DNA from: Phyllobacteriaceae bacterium | GTDB taxonomy: Bacteria; Pseudomonadota; Alphaproteobacteria; Rhizobiales; Devosiaceae | DNA: 6,822 bases | Assembly (NCBI GenBank): GCA_012799265.1 | Contig: JAAZLP010000109.1 | Span: 1-6,822, forward strand | Reading direction: 5' to 3' | In this document: in pieces, positions 1 through 6,429 of the stretch | Numbering within the stretch: position 1 is the stretch's first letter | Layout of the letters: each line of letters opens with the position of its first letter | Notes under the pieces: generated by a model | The model's database searches: none | Told to the model about the DNA's origin: nothing | Seen by the model: only the letters and a program-made list of their open reading frames with translations | Program-made: the position numbers and the translations under genes

Positions 1-437
1 CGGCCCATGGCGACGCGCTGGCGCTGGCCACCGGACAACTGGCGCGGCTTGCGATCGAGCATCGGCCCAATTTCGAGGATATCGGCGGCTTCCTTGACGC
101 GGCGGTCGATCTCTTCGCGCGGCGTGCCGCGGTTCTTGAGGCCATATTCCAGGTTTCCGCGCACTGTCATATGCGGATAGAGCGCGTAGTTCTGGAACAC
201 CATGGCGATGTCGCGTTCGGCAGGCTCGGCCTTGACCACGTCACGACCGCCGATCTCGATGCGACCGGAGGTGACGGTTTCGAGGCCCGCGACCATGCGG
301 AGCAGGGTGGACTTGCCGCAGCCGGAGGGGCCGACCAGCACGATCAGTTCGCCATCGGCTACGGATAGATTGACGCCTTTGACGGCGGGGATATTGCCGT
401 AGTCCTTCTTGAGGTCGACCAGATTGATGGTGGCCAT
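1..437 (-). CDS. ugpC: G3P ABC transporter ATP-binding protein UgpC (N-terminal part, cut by window edge)
   Basis: ATPase subunit that would power G3P import at the cytoplasmic face of the UgpA-UgpE channel. Translating inward from the ATG at 437 gives 145 uninterrupted codons before the window ends. They carry a Walker A motif GPSGCGKST (residues 36-44), a Q-loop FQNYALYPHM (81-90) and an ABC signature LSGGQRQRVAMG (134-145). Walker B, the switch histidine and the C-terminal regulatory domain lie outside; the family is usually about 350 residues. The start is 3 nt after the ugpE stop, and a GGAG at the end of ugpE serves as ribosome site, so translation is probably coupled. By sequence alone the ATPase could belong to any CUT1-type sugar transporter (MalK/UgpC/MsmK group); the Ugp assignment rests on the neighbouring ugpB, ugpA and ugpE. 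Confidence 0.93.
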   Translation of the reverse strand, partial: MATINLVDLKKDYGNIPAVKGVNLSVADGELIVLVGPSGCGKSTLLRMVAGLETVTSGRIEIGGRDVVKAEPAERDIAMVFQNYALYPHMTVRGNLEYGLKNRGTPREEIDRRVKEAADILEIGPMLDRKPRQLSGGQRQRVAMG

Positions 438-440
438 GGC

Positions 441-1289
441 TTATTTCTCCGTTTCCACGAGGCCTTTGACGAACAGGCGCTGCATGAAGATGACGACAAG
501 GACGGGGGGCAGCATGGCCAGGATCACGGCGGCCATGACGAGGTGCCAGAGCGGTTCGGCGTCGGCGCTGGCGGCGAGCCGTTTGATGCCCATGACGATG
601 GTGTAGTAGCGGCTGTCATTGGTGACGAGCAGCGGCCACATGTACTGCACCCATCCATAAATGAAGAGGATGACAAAGAGCGCCGCGATATTGGTCCGGC
701 TCAGTGGGAGCAGGATGTCGCGGAAGAATTTCAACGGACCGGCGCCGTCAACACGGGCGGCTTCCATCAGTTCATCCGGAATGGTGAGGAAGAACTGGCG
801 GAAAAGGAACGTTGCGGTTGCCGATGCAATCAGTGGCAGGATGAGGCCCTGATAGGAGTTCAGCATCCCCAGGTCAGCCACAACCTTGAAGGTCGGGATG
901 ATGCGGACTTCGACCGGGAGCATCAGCGTGATGAAGATGATCCAGAAGGCCAGAAGGCGCAGCGGGAACTTGAAATAGACGATGGCATAGGCCGAGAGCA
1001 GCGAGATGACGATCTTGCCGACGGCAATGGCCACGGCCATGACCAGCGAGTTCAGCATCATCACCCAGATCGGCGGCGCGCCGGAACTCGAGAGACCCTC
1101 GTTCCAGATCATCGAATAGTTTTCGATCATGTGGGAGCCGGGCAGCAGCGGCACGAGGCCACTGACGAATTCGCCCGGACCATGCGTCGACGCGATGAAG
1201 GCCAGATAGACAGGGAATACCACGATCACGACGCCCGCGATGAGCACCAGATGGGTGAGGAAAGTGAGGAAGGGTCTGTTTTCAACCAT
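441..1289 (-). CDS. ugpE: G3P ABC transporter permease UgpE
   Basis: One of two inner-membrane permeases of the G3P importer. The 282-residue product is nearly the same length as E. coli UgpE (about 281) and matches it from memory along its length: it opens MVENRPFLT, has the block FITLMLPVEVRI (119-130), then SATATFLFRQFF (156-167), and ends GLVETEK. Six hydrophobic segments are visible, at about 8-30, 75-100, 112-128, 146-168, 200-220 and 250-270. The cytoplasmic EAA loop that docks on the ATPase starts EAARVDGAGP at residue 176. The start is supported by an AAGGGG ribosome site that overlaps the ugpA stop codon 14 nt upstream, which suggests translational coupling to ugpA. No anomaly is seen. 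Confidence 0.97.
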   Translation of the reverse strand: MVENRPFLTFLTHLVLIAGVVIVVFPVYLAFIASTHGPGEFVSGLVPLLPGSHMIENYSMIWNEGLSSSGAPPIWVMMLNSLVMAVAIAVGKIVISLLSAYAIVYFKFPLRLLAFWIIFITLMLPVEVRIIPTFKVVADLGMLNSYQGLILPLIASATATFLFRQFFLTIPDELMEAARVDGAGPLKFFRDILLPLSRTNIAALFVILFIYGWVQYMWPLLVTNDSRYYTIVMGIKRLAASADAEPLWHLVMAAVILAMLPPVLVVIFMQRLFVKGLVETEK

Positions 1290-1303
1290 TCTGGATCAGC
1301 CCC

Positions 1304-2188
1304 TTAGTACTGCACTTTGCGTTCGACGAAGCGGAACTGCACGACAGTCAGCGCGATGACGATAAGCATGAGGATGACGGACTGGGCCGCGGACGAGCCG
1401 ATGTTCAGATTGAGGACGCCGTCCGTATAGACCTTGTAGACGAGGATGTTCGTGGCCTGTGCCGGACCGCCCATGGTGGTTGCGTCGACGATGCCGAAGG
1501 TATCGAACATGGCGTAATTGATGTTGATGATCAGCAGGAAGAACGTCGTCGGCGAGATGAGCGGGAAGACGATGGTCCAGAACCGCTTGAACGGGCCCGC
1601 GCCATCGATGGCAGCGGCTTCGTTGAGCGATTGTGGCACCGACTGCAGGCCGGCGACGAAGAAGAGGAAATTGTAGGAAATCTGCTTCCAGGCCGCGGCG
1701 ATGACGATGAGGATCATGGCCTGATTGCCGTCGATGCGGTGGTTCCAGTTGATCCCCATGCCGCGCAGGATATAGGGCGCGATGCCAATGGATGGATTGA
1801 AGATGAACCACCAGAGAATGCCGACGACGACGGGCGCGACCGCATAGGGCCAGACCAGCAGTGTGGTATAGACCTTGCCCGAGCGCAGCAGCCGATTGAC
1901 CGCCACAGCAAGCAGCAGGGACAGCGCCATCGACAGCAGCGTCACCGAAATGGCGAAGATCGCGGTACGGCCGAGTGAACTGAGATAATTGGGATCGGCG
2001 AAGATGCGCCGGTAGTTGTCGAACCAGATGAAAGTGGTCCGGAATCCAAATGGGTCCTCGCGTTCGAACGAGGATTTCAGCGCCTGTATGGCTGGCCAGA
2101 TGAAGAAGATCAGGGTGACCGCCAGCTGGGGGGCCAGCAAAAGGTAAGGCAGCAGCTTGTTTGGAAATATGGTGCGTTTGCTCTGCAT
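1304..2188 (-). CDS. ugpA: G3P ABC transporter permease UgpA
   Basis: Second inner-membrane permease of the G3P importer, pairing with UgpE. From the ATG at 2188 the protein has 294 residues, against about 295 in E. coli UgpA, and it shares LLPYLLLAPQL near the start, LLVWPYAVAPVVVGILW (110-126), AAWKQISYNFLFF (165-177) and the ending TVVQFRFVERKVQY. The EAA loop begins EAAAIDGAGP at residue 190. I chose the ATG at 2188 over the in-frame GTG at 2200 because a GAGGA lies 3 nt before the ATG, nothing similar precedes the GTG, and the ATG gives the family length. It follows ugpB after a 100-nt gap containing two hairpins. Confidence 0.96.
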   Translation of the reverse strand: MQSKRTIFPNKLLPYLLLAPQLAVTLIFFIWPAIQALKSSFEREDPFGFRTTFIWFDNYRRIFADPNYLSSLGRTAIFAISVTLLSMALSLLLAVAVNRLLRSGKVYTTLLVWPYAVAPVVVGILWWFIFNPSIGIAPYILRGMGINWNHRIDGNQAMILIVIAAAWKQISYNFLFFVAGLQSVPQSLNEAAAIDGAGPFKRFWTIVFPLISPTTFFLLIININYAMFDTFGIVDATTMGGPAQATNILVYKVYTDGVLNLNIGSSAAQSVILMLIVIALTVVQFRFVERKVQY

Positions 2189-2217
2189 GGGTCCTCGCAC
2201 GGGCGCCGCGGAATGGA

Positions 2218-2235
2218 CAGCGGCCGGAGCCGCTG
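2218..2235 (-). promoter_or_regulatory. Intercistronic hairpin with UNCG-type tetraloop before ugpA
   Basis: On the mRNA strand a perfect 7-bp stem, CAGCGGC paired with GCCGCTG, closes a UCCG loop. A C-G pair closing a UNCG loop is the known extra-stable RNA tetraloop type. It sits 30 nt upstream of the ugpA start and is not followed by a T-run, so it is more likely an mRNA stabiliser, processing barrier or attenuator than a simple terminator. The role is inferred. Confidence 0.55.
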
Positions 2236-2254
2236 CCCATCACTAGAGTTTAAT

Positions 2255-2278
2255 GGGAGCCAGATTGCGCTGGCCCCC
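2255..2278 (-). promoter_or_regulatory. Hairpin just after ugpB stop
   Basis: Ten bases past the ugpB stop codon the transcript can form CCAG/CTGG-type pairing: an inner 5-bp stem GCCAG/CTGGC around a 6-nt loop, then one A-C mismatch, then three more G-C pairs. The sequence after it is ATTAAA rather than a T-run, so full Rho-independent termination is unlikely. The position fits partial termination or protection of the ugpB 3' end, which would give more UgpB than UgpA, UgpE and UgpC. Confidence 0.45.
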
Positions 2279-2288
2279 GATGACCAGA

Positions 2289-3614
2289 TTATTGATTGGT
2301 CGCTTCAAACTCGCGGAGGATTTCGTTGCCACGAGTAACGGCGGAGTCCAGCGCTTCCTGTGCGGTCTTCTGACCGGCCAGCATGGCTTCGAACTCTTCG
2401 TCGACCAGCGTACGGATCTGGCTCAGATTACCGAAGCGGACGCCCTTCGAGTTGGCTGTCGGGGTGCCGCGGGTAATCTGCTCGATAGCCACGGACGAAC
2501 CCGGATTGGCTTCGTAGTAGCCCTGTTCCTGGCCCAGTTCGTAAGCTGCATTGGTGATCGGCAGGTAACCAGTGAACTGGTGCCAATCAGCCTGAACTTC
2601 CGGCTGGCTGAGATAGGTGAAGAACTCAGCGACGCCCTTGTAGACTTCATCGCTCTTGCCGTTCAGCACCCAGAGGGTGGCGCCGCCAATGATCGAGTTC
2701 TTGGGCTCGTCGATCACGTCGTCATAGTAGGGCAGGGGCGCAAAGCCGACTTCGAAGTCCTTCGAGTTGGCGATGACGCCAGCGCGCGAACCCGAGGAAT
2801 TCATGTAGACGGCGCATTCACCCGAATAGAACTTCGGCGGAGCGTCTGGGCCGCCAACCGGACCACCATACTGGTAGAGACCCGAGTCAGACCACTTCTT
2901 CAGGTTTTCCCAGTGCTTGACCTGGACCGGGCCGTTGAAGGTGAATTCGGTGCCGAGGCCGCCGAAGCCGTTCTCGAGCGTGCCGAACTGCTGGTCGTGG
3001 ATGGCGGAGAGGTTTTCCGTCTGGATCCAGGTGATCCAGGCCGAGCTCAGGCCGCAGTTTGCAGCGCCAGAGTCGACGATGGTCTGCATTGCCGTTTCCA
3101 GCTCAGCCCAGGTCTTCGGCGGGGCTTCCGGATCAAGGCCGGCCTTCGCGAAGGCGTCCTTGTTGTAATACATGATAGGGGTTGACGAGTTGAAGGGCAG
3201 CGAGAGAATGTTGCCTTCGGTGTCCGAATAGTAACCCACGACCGGGCCAAGGAAGCCACTCGGATCCCACGGCTGGCCATTTTCGGTCATCAGTTCATAG
3301 ACCGGCTTCACTGCACCCTTGGCGGCCATCATGGTGCCGGTGCCGACTTCGAAGACCTGCACGATGGCGGGCTGCTCGTTGGCGCGGAATGCGGCGATCG
3401 CGGCCGTCAGGGTTTCCGGATAGGAGCCCTTATAGGTCGTGACGACCTTGTATTCTGACTGGCTGTCATTGAACCCCTGGGCAATGGATTCCAGCTTTTT
3501 GCCGAGCTCTGCGTCCAGCGCGTGCCACCAGCTGATTTCAGTCTGCGCGATTGCCGGGCTTGCCGAAAGGACGGCGGCCAGGCCAGCGGACAGGCACAAT
3601 ACCTTCTTGAACAT
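2289..3614 (-). CDS. ugpB: G3P-binding periplasmic protein UgpB
   Basis: Periplasmic solute-binding protein that captures sn-glycerol-3-phosphate and delivers it to UgpAE. From the ATG at 3614 it has 441 residues, close to E. coli UgpB (about 438). A Sec signal peptide is clear: MFKK, a hydrophobic stretch, then AIA before Q24. The mature part matches the family throughout: SWWHALDAELGKKLES (28-43), TYKGSYPETL (60-69), PFNSSTPIMYYNKDAF (140-155), PPKTW (165-169), IIGGATLWV (308-316), WHQFTGYLPIT (344-354) and RFGNLSQIRTLVDEE (393-407). The ribosome site AAGGGA is 6 nt before this start. The frame stays open upstream, and an in-frame ATG at 3677 also has an AAGGA-type site, giving a possible 21-residue extension ahead of the signal peptide; I prefer 3614 because it gives a normal signal peptide. 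First gene of the operon, transcribed from the divergent region shared with the yjbB-like gene. Confidence 0.97.
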   Translation of the reverse strand: MFKKVLCLSAGLAAVLSASPAIAQTEISWWHALDAELGKKLESIAQGFNDSQSEYKVVTTYKGSYPETLTAAIAAFRANEQPAIVQVFEVGTGTMMAAKGAVKPVYELMTENGQPWDPSGFLGPVVGYYSDTEGNILSLPFNSSTPIMYYNKDAFAKAGLDPEAPPKTWAELETAMQTIVDSGAANCGLSSAWITWIQTENLSAIHDQQFGTLENGFGGLGTEFTFNGPVQVKHWENLKKWSDSGLYQYGGPVGGPDAPPKFYSGECAVYMNSSGSRAGVIANSKDFEVGFAPLPYYDDVIDEPKNSIIGGATLWVLNGKSDEVYKGVAEFFTYLSQPEVQADWHQFTGYLPITNAAYELGQEQGYYEANPGSSVAIEQITRGTPTANSKGVRFGNLSQIRTLVDEEFEAMLAGQKTAQEALDSAVTRGNEILREFEATNQ

Positions 3615-3634
3615 GCTCACTCCCTTAGTTTCAC

Positions 3635-3657
3635 GCTGGGACCTCCTCGTCCCAAGC
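3635..3657 (-). promoter_or_regulatory. Hairpin in ugpB leader with SD-like loop
   Basis: On the mRNA strand TGGGAC pairs with GTCCCA, extended by GC/GC across one bulged base, around a GAGGAG loop. The loop is complementary to the 16S rRNA anti-Shine-Dalgarno sequence, yet it lies about 24 nt before the ugpB ATG, too far to act as its direct ribosome site. It could be a ribosome standby site or an mRNA-stability or protein-binding element. If translation starts at 3677 instead, it lies inside the coding sequence. Function is inferred. Confidence 0.45.
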
Positions 3658-3701
3658 TTGGTAACATCTGACAGCATTGAATCTTCCTTTGCAAACACCA
3701 A

Positions 3702-3717
3702 ATGTTCATATGAACAT
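3702..3717. promoter_or_regulatory. Perfect 16-bp palindrome, probable operator O1 (ugpB side)
   Basis: ATGTTCATATGAACAT is a perfect palindrome 88 bp upstream of the ugpB ATG. A sister copy of its core, TGTTCA-N2-TGAACA, is present near the yjbB-like gene, so the pair looks like binding sites for one dimeric regulator. The half-site ATGTTC resembles that of the E. coli G3P repressor GlpR, but the spacing is 2 bp shorter. A weak minus-strand promoter (TTCGCC, 16 bp, TATGAA) would put the -10 inside this site, as expected for repression; that promoter call is poor. The regulator itself is not in the window. Confidence 0.7.
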
Positions 3718-3842
3718 CTCAGTCCCGGCGAACGGACCAGCAAACTCGCCTGGTGACACATGTAATTCAGGCACTTATCAGTTTTGTGACGCCTGAAATT
3801 TTCCATTCGACGCTGTTGATATCTGGGCTGGTCCCGCAGGCC

Positions 3843-3856
3843 TGTTCATGTGAACA
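3843..3856. promoter_or_regulatory. 14-bp palindrome, probable operator O2 (yjbB side)
   Basis: TGTTCATGTGAACA has the same TGTTCA and TGAACA arms and the same 2-bp spacing as the ugpB-side palindrome; only the spacer differs (TG instead of TA). It lies 45 bp before the TTG start of the yjbB-like gene, where it could control that gene, or act with O1 by looping (centres 140 bp apart). I saw no convincing -35/-10 pair next to it. Confidence 0.65.
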
Positions 3857-3890
3857 TTGACGAGTCGGGCTCCGTTTGACAGAGAGCGAG

Positions 3891-3895
3891 AGGAG
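3891..3895 (+). promoter_or_regulatory. Ribosome binding site fixing a TTG start
   Basis: AGGAG lies 6 nt before TTG at 3902. An in-frame TGA at 3896-3898 excludes any earlier start, and the next in-frame ATG (residue 21) would remove the first membrane segment, so the TTG is the best supported start. Confidence 0.8.
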
Positions 3896-3901
3896 TGAAA
3901 T

Positions 3902-5560
3902 TTGTATTGGATCGCGGTGCAGCTGCTGGCCGCCATAGTCCTGCTGCTCTGGGCGGTGCGCATGGTCCGCACGGCCGTCGAAAGAGCTTATGCCCCCCAA
4001 CTCAAGCGCATGCTGATCCTTGCTGGCAAATCGGCCTGGCGCTCTGCCGGGGTTGGCGCGGTTATGGCAGTCGCTTTGCAAAGCTCGACAGCCGTTGCCG
4101 CGCTGGTGTCTGGCTTTGCGTCAGGCGGATTGATGACCGGAACGACGGGTCTCACCCTGATGCTGGGCGCCTATCTAGGCTCAGCACTCGTCGCGAGCAT
4201 CCTCTCCTTCGATCTGTCTCTGCTAACGGCCCCGCTCATCATCATCGGTGGCACAGTGTTTCTGCGGGGGCACACGCGCCAAACGAAACAGGCCGGCCGC
4301 ATGATTCTCGGCATTGCCTTCGTGCTGCTGTCGCTGGAAATGGTGTCCGAAGCCACGGCACCCTGGCGCGATAGCGATACGCTGGGTGCGGTGATCCTCT
4401 ATCTGCGCGGGGATCTCATAACGAGCTTCCTTTTCGCGGCAGTCGTTACCTGGGCATCCTATTCGTCCGTGGCCAGTGTTCTCGTCATCATCACCTTCGG
4501 TGCCTCGGGGCTGATACCCTTCGAAGTGGCTGCTGCCTTCATTCTCGGGGCCAATCTCGGTGGAACCCTGATTGCTTTCGGGATGACCCGGAACAGCGAC
4601 GTCCGCGCAAGACGCATTGCTGCTGGTGCGCTAGCGCTGCGTGGCGGCGCTGCGGTAATCGCGGTGGCGCTACTCTATATTGGACGACCCTATCTGCCAC
4701 ATCTGCCGGGCAGCGACGGCCTTCAGGCCAGCGGCCTCCACATTCTGTTCAACCTGATCGTATTGTTCATCGGCATGGTTTTGGCTGGCCCAGTCCACCG
4801 GATCACGCAGAAGCTGATCGACGACAGCCCGGCCGACGGCGATCTCAATCTGGCCGAGATGCGCAGCTCGGCATTCGTCGCCGCTCCCACGGGCAATATC
4901 GACGCGGCACTGGCGAGCGCGACCCGGGAATTGCTTCGCATGAGCGAAATGGTCGAGGTGATGCTGCAGCCTGTGATGGAGATACTCCAGACTGGAGACA
5001 AGAACGCCATCCGACGGGTCAAGCTGCTTGAGCCGGCTGTCGACAGGGCCAACCGCGAGATCAAGCTCTTTATTACCAGGCTTGATTGGGACCATATGGA
5101 CACCGACCAGGCGCGCCGGGCGTCAGCACTCGCTGCGTTTGCCACAGGGCTCGAGCAGGCCGGGGATATTGTGTCGCGCCAGCTGCTGCGGCTGGCCGAC
5201 CAAAAGCTTGAAGACAATCTCGGCTTTTCGCAGCAGGGCTGGGAGGAACTGAGCGACCTTCACATGCGGGTTCTGGCCAACCTGCAGCTCGCGAACAATG
5301 TTCTGATATCGGAAGACGTGGAATCGGCGCGAGACCTGATCATCGAAAAAGACGAGATCGGCATGCAGGAGCGCCGGAGCATGGAGCGCCATTTCCAGCG
5401 ATTGCGGTCGGGCAATCCCAGCAGCTTCGAGACCAGCGAGCTGCACCTGGAAACAGCGCATGCGCTACGGCGTATCAATTCACTGCTGAGCGGGATCGCC
5501 TATTCCGTGCTGGGCGAGGATGATGCCCTGATAGCAGCACAGCAGGCCCGCGGCGTATGA
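3902..5560 (+). CDS. yjbB: Na/Pi cotransporter family protein, YjbB-like, with PhoU-like C-terminal domain
   Basis: Inner-membrane phosphate transporter of the Na/Pi-cotransporter II (NptA/PNaS) family. Its 552 residues match E. coli YjbB (about 540) in order: a hydrophobic N-terminal half (about 1-300) with two inverted repeats, the first holding QSSTA (60-64), the second SYSSVAS (186-192) followed by GANLGG (216-221); HILFN (280-284); then a soluble helical PhoU-like part (about 335-535) with LEQAGDIV (417-424) and the closing block ETSELHLETAHALRRINSLL (510-529). The second repeat has SYSS where many family members have QSS; E. coli YjbB shows the same change, so it is a subfamily trait. 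Translation starts at TTG. In E. coli, overproduced YjbB exports phosphate; direction here is unproven. It is divergent from ugpB, and both sides of the shared region carry the same palindrome, which suggests common control. No strong terminator follows. Confidence 0.92.
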   Translation: MYWIAVQLLAAIVLLLWAVRMVRTAVERAYAPQLKRMLILAGKSAWRSAGVGAVMAVALQSSTAVAALVSGFASGGLMTGTTGLTLMLGAYLGSALVASILSFDLSLLTAPLIIIGGTVFLRGHTRQTKQAGRMILGIAFVLLSLEMVSEATAPWRDSDTLGAVILYLRGDLITSFLFAAVVTWASYSSVASVLVIITFGASGLIPFEVAAAFILGANLGGTLIAFGMTRNSDVRARRIAAGALALRGGAAVIAVALLYIGRPYLPHLPGSDGLQASGLHILFNLIVLFIGMVLAGPVHRITQKLIDDSPADGDLNLAEMRSSAFVAAPTGNIDAALASATRELLRMSEMVEVMLQPVMEILQTGDKNAIRRVKLLEPAVDRANREIKLFITRLDWDHMDTDQARRASALAAFATGLEQAGDIVSRQLLRLADQKLEDNLGFSQQGWEELSDLHMRVLANLQLANNVLISEDVESARDLIIEKDEIGMQERRSMERHFQRLRSGNPSSFETSELHLETAHALRRINSLLSGIAYSVLGEDDALIAAQQARGV

Positions 5561-5646
5561 CGCTCATTTCGCTGTGAGCCAGATGATCCAGGCCGTGCTT
5601 TGATGCATAATCTCTTCAACAAACAAGACTTGTCTGGGGGAGGAGA

Positions 5647-6372
5647 ATGACCATCGAAAATCTGAACACTGTGAAGCGGCGCCAGGTATTGGCCGGACTG
5701 CTTGCGCTTCCTGCGATGGGAGTATTGGGCCTGCCTCGTCTTGCCGCGCAGGAGAAGCCGGTCGTTATTCCACCCCCGGACCGGGACTTGGCTGAAAAGG
5801 GTGACGAAGCCGTCGCTGTTTTGGCGGGCGGTTGCTTCTGGGGCGTACAGGGCGTTTTCCAGCGCGTGAAGGGCGTCAAGAATGCCGTGTCTGGCTATTC
5901 AGGGGGCTCTGCCGAGACGGCAACATATGAGCGAACCAATCGCGGCGACACCGGCCACGCCGAGACGGTAGAGATTACCTATGATCCGAGTGAGGTAAGC
6001 TTCGGCGAGCTGCTGCACATCTATTTTTCGGTGGCGCACAACCCCACTCAGCTCAACTACCAGGGGCCGGACCACGGCACGCAATATCGCTCCACCATCT
6101 TCGTGATGAATGGCGATCAGGAAGCTGTTGCGCGCGACTATATTGCCCAATTGGACGCTACCGGCCTCTTTGAAGGACCGATCGTGACCACGCTGGAGCC
6201 CTTCAAGGCCTTCTACCCAGCAGAGCAGTATCATCAGGATTTTCTGACCCTGAACCCGACCTGGCCCTATATCGTCTTCCATGACCTGCCCAAGATCGCA
6301 GCGCTGGAGCAGATTTTTCCGGACAAGTTCCGGCCAGATCCGGTCCTGGTCGGCATGCTGCCGGCAGCCTGA
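5647..6372 (+). CDS. msrA: Exported peptide-methionine (S)-S-oxide reductase MsrA, single-cysteine type
   Basis: Reduces methionine-S-sulfoxide in proteins back to methionine. The MsrA domain (about 55-225 of 241 residues) has the active-site motif GGCFWG with nucleophile Cys63, GHAE with Glu106, and HNPTQLNYQGPDHGTQYRS (131-149) with Asp142 and Tyr147, the residues expected around the sulfoxide pocket. The N terminus is an export signal: KRRQVLAG (10-17), a hydrophobic stretch, then RLAA before Gln35. The twin arginine and the basic residue near the cleavage site favour the Tat route, so it probably acts in the periplasm. Cys63 is the only cysteine, so the usual C-terminal resolving cysteines are absent and an outside thiol must regenerate it. 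The ATG at 5647 follows a GGGGGAGG ribosome site. It lies 86 nt after the yjbB-like gene, either read through from it or from its own promoter. Confidence 0.94.
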   Translation: MTIENLNTVKRRQVLAGLLALPAMGVLGLPRLAAQEKPVVIPPPDRDLAEKGDEAVAVLAGGCFWGVQGVFQRVKGVKNAVSGYSGGSAETATYERTNRGDTGHAETVEITYDPSEVSFGELLHIYFSVAHNPTQLNYQGPDHGTQYRSTIFVMNGDQEAVARDYIAQLDATGLFEGPIVTTLEPFKAFYPAEQYHQDFLTLNPTWPYIVFHDLPKIAALEQIFPDKFRPDPVLVGMLPAA

Positions 6373-6381
6373 GCTACATGG

Positions 6382-6404
6382 TGAGATGGCCCTACGCTAT
6401 CTCA
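6382..6404 (+). terminator. Hairpin after msrA (possible terminator without T-run)
   Basis: Nine bases after the msrA stop, TGAGATGGC pairs with GCTATCTCA (9 bp including one G-U) around a CCTAC loop. No T-run follows; the next bases are GGAAC, the -35 of the candidate EcfG promoter. It may end or protect the msrA transcript and separate it from the next unit; intrinsic termination is uncertain. Confidence 0.45.
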
Positions 6405-6429
6405 GGAACTCGGAGCGACAGCAGGCGTT
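6405..6429 (+). promoter_or_regulatory. Candidate EcfG (general stress response) promoter
   Basis: GGAAC at 6405-6409, a 16-bp spacer, then CGTT at 6426-6429 matches exactly the known alphaproteobacterial EcfG consensus GGAAC-N16/17-CGTT. It sits in an intergenic stretch, in the right orientation, with the -10 ending 33 nt before the ATG of the outer-membrane gene. Nine fixed bases at an allowed spacing in a 90-bp gap are unlikely by chance. The PhyR/NepR/EcfG genes are not in the window, so use by EcfG is inferred. Confidence 0.7.

Noticed and set aside
543..1307. 254-codon open frame on the plus strand opposite ugpE
   Set aside because: It is antisense to a clear ugpE gene. Its product is rich in Asp, Glu, His and Arg, as expected from reading a membrane-protein gene backwards at this GC content, and it has no recognisable domain.
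1296..2243. 315-codon minus-strand frame overlapping ugpA
   Set aside because: It is the alternative frame of ugpA, giving a His/Arg-rich product without domains; ugpA matches its family end to end.
2253..3185. 310-codon plus-strand frame opposite ugpB
   Set aside because: It is antisense to ugpB, a strong family match; no ribosome site or known domain supports it.
3608..3614. A third ATGTTCA half-site over the ugpB start codon
   Set aside because: It is simply the Met-Phe-Lys coding sequence and lacks the opposing TGAACA arm, so coincidence is the better explanation.
3679..3866. Two GANTC (CcrM methylation) sites in the divergent region (GAATC at 3679, GAGTC at 3862)
   Set aside because: About one is expected per 256 bp, so two in 287 bp is not notable.
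3767..4081. 104-codon minus-strand frame across the divergent region
   Set aside because: It covers operator O2 and the start of the yjbB-like gene, has low-complexity content and no recognisable domain.
3895..4374. GTG-started frame overlapping the beginning of the yjbB-like gene
   Set aside because: It is out of frame with the well-supported transporter and gives a His/Arg/Ser-rich product without domains.
5562..5579. GCTCA/TGAGC inverted repeat after the yjbB-like gene
   Set aside because: The stem is only 5 bp with an 8-nt loop and no T-run, too weak to call a terminator.
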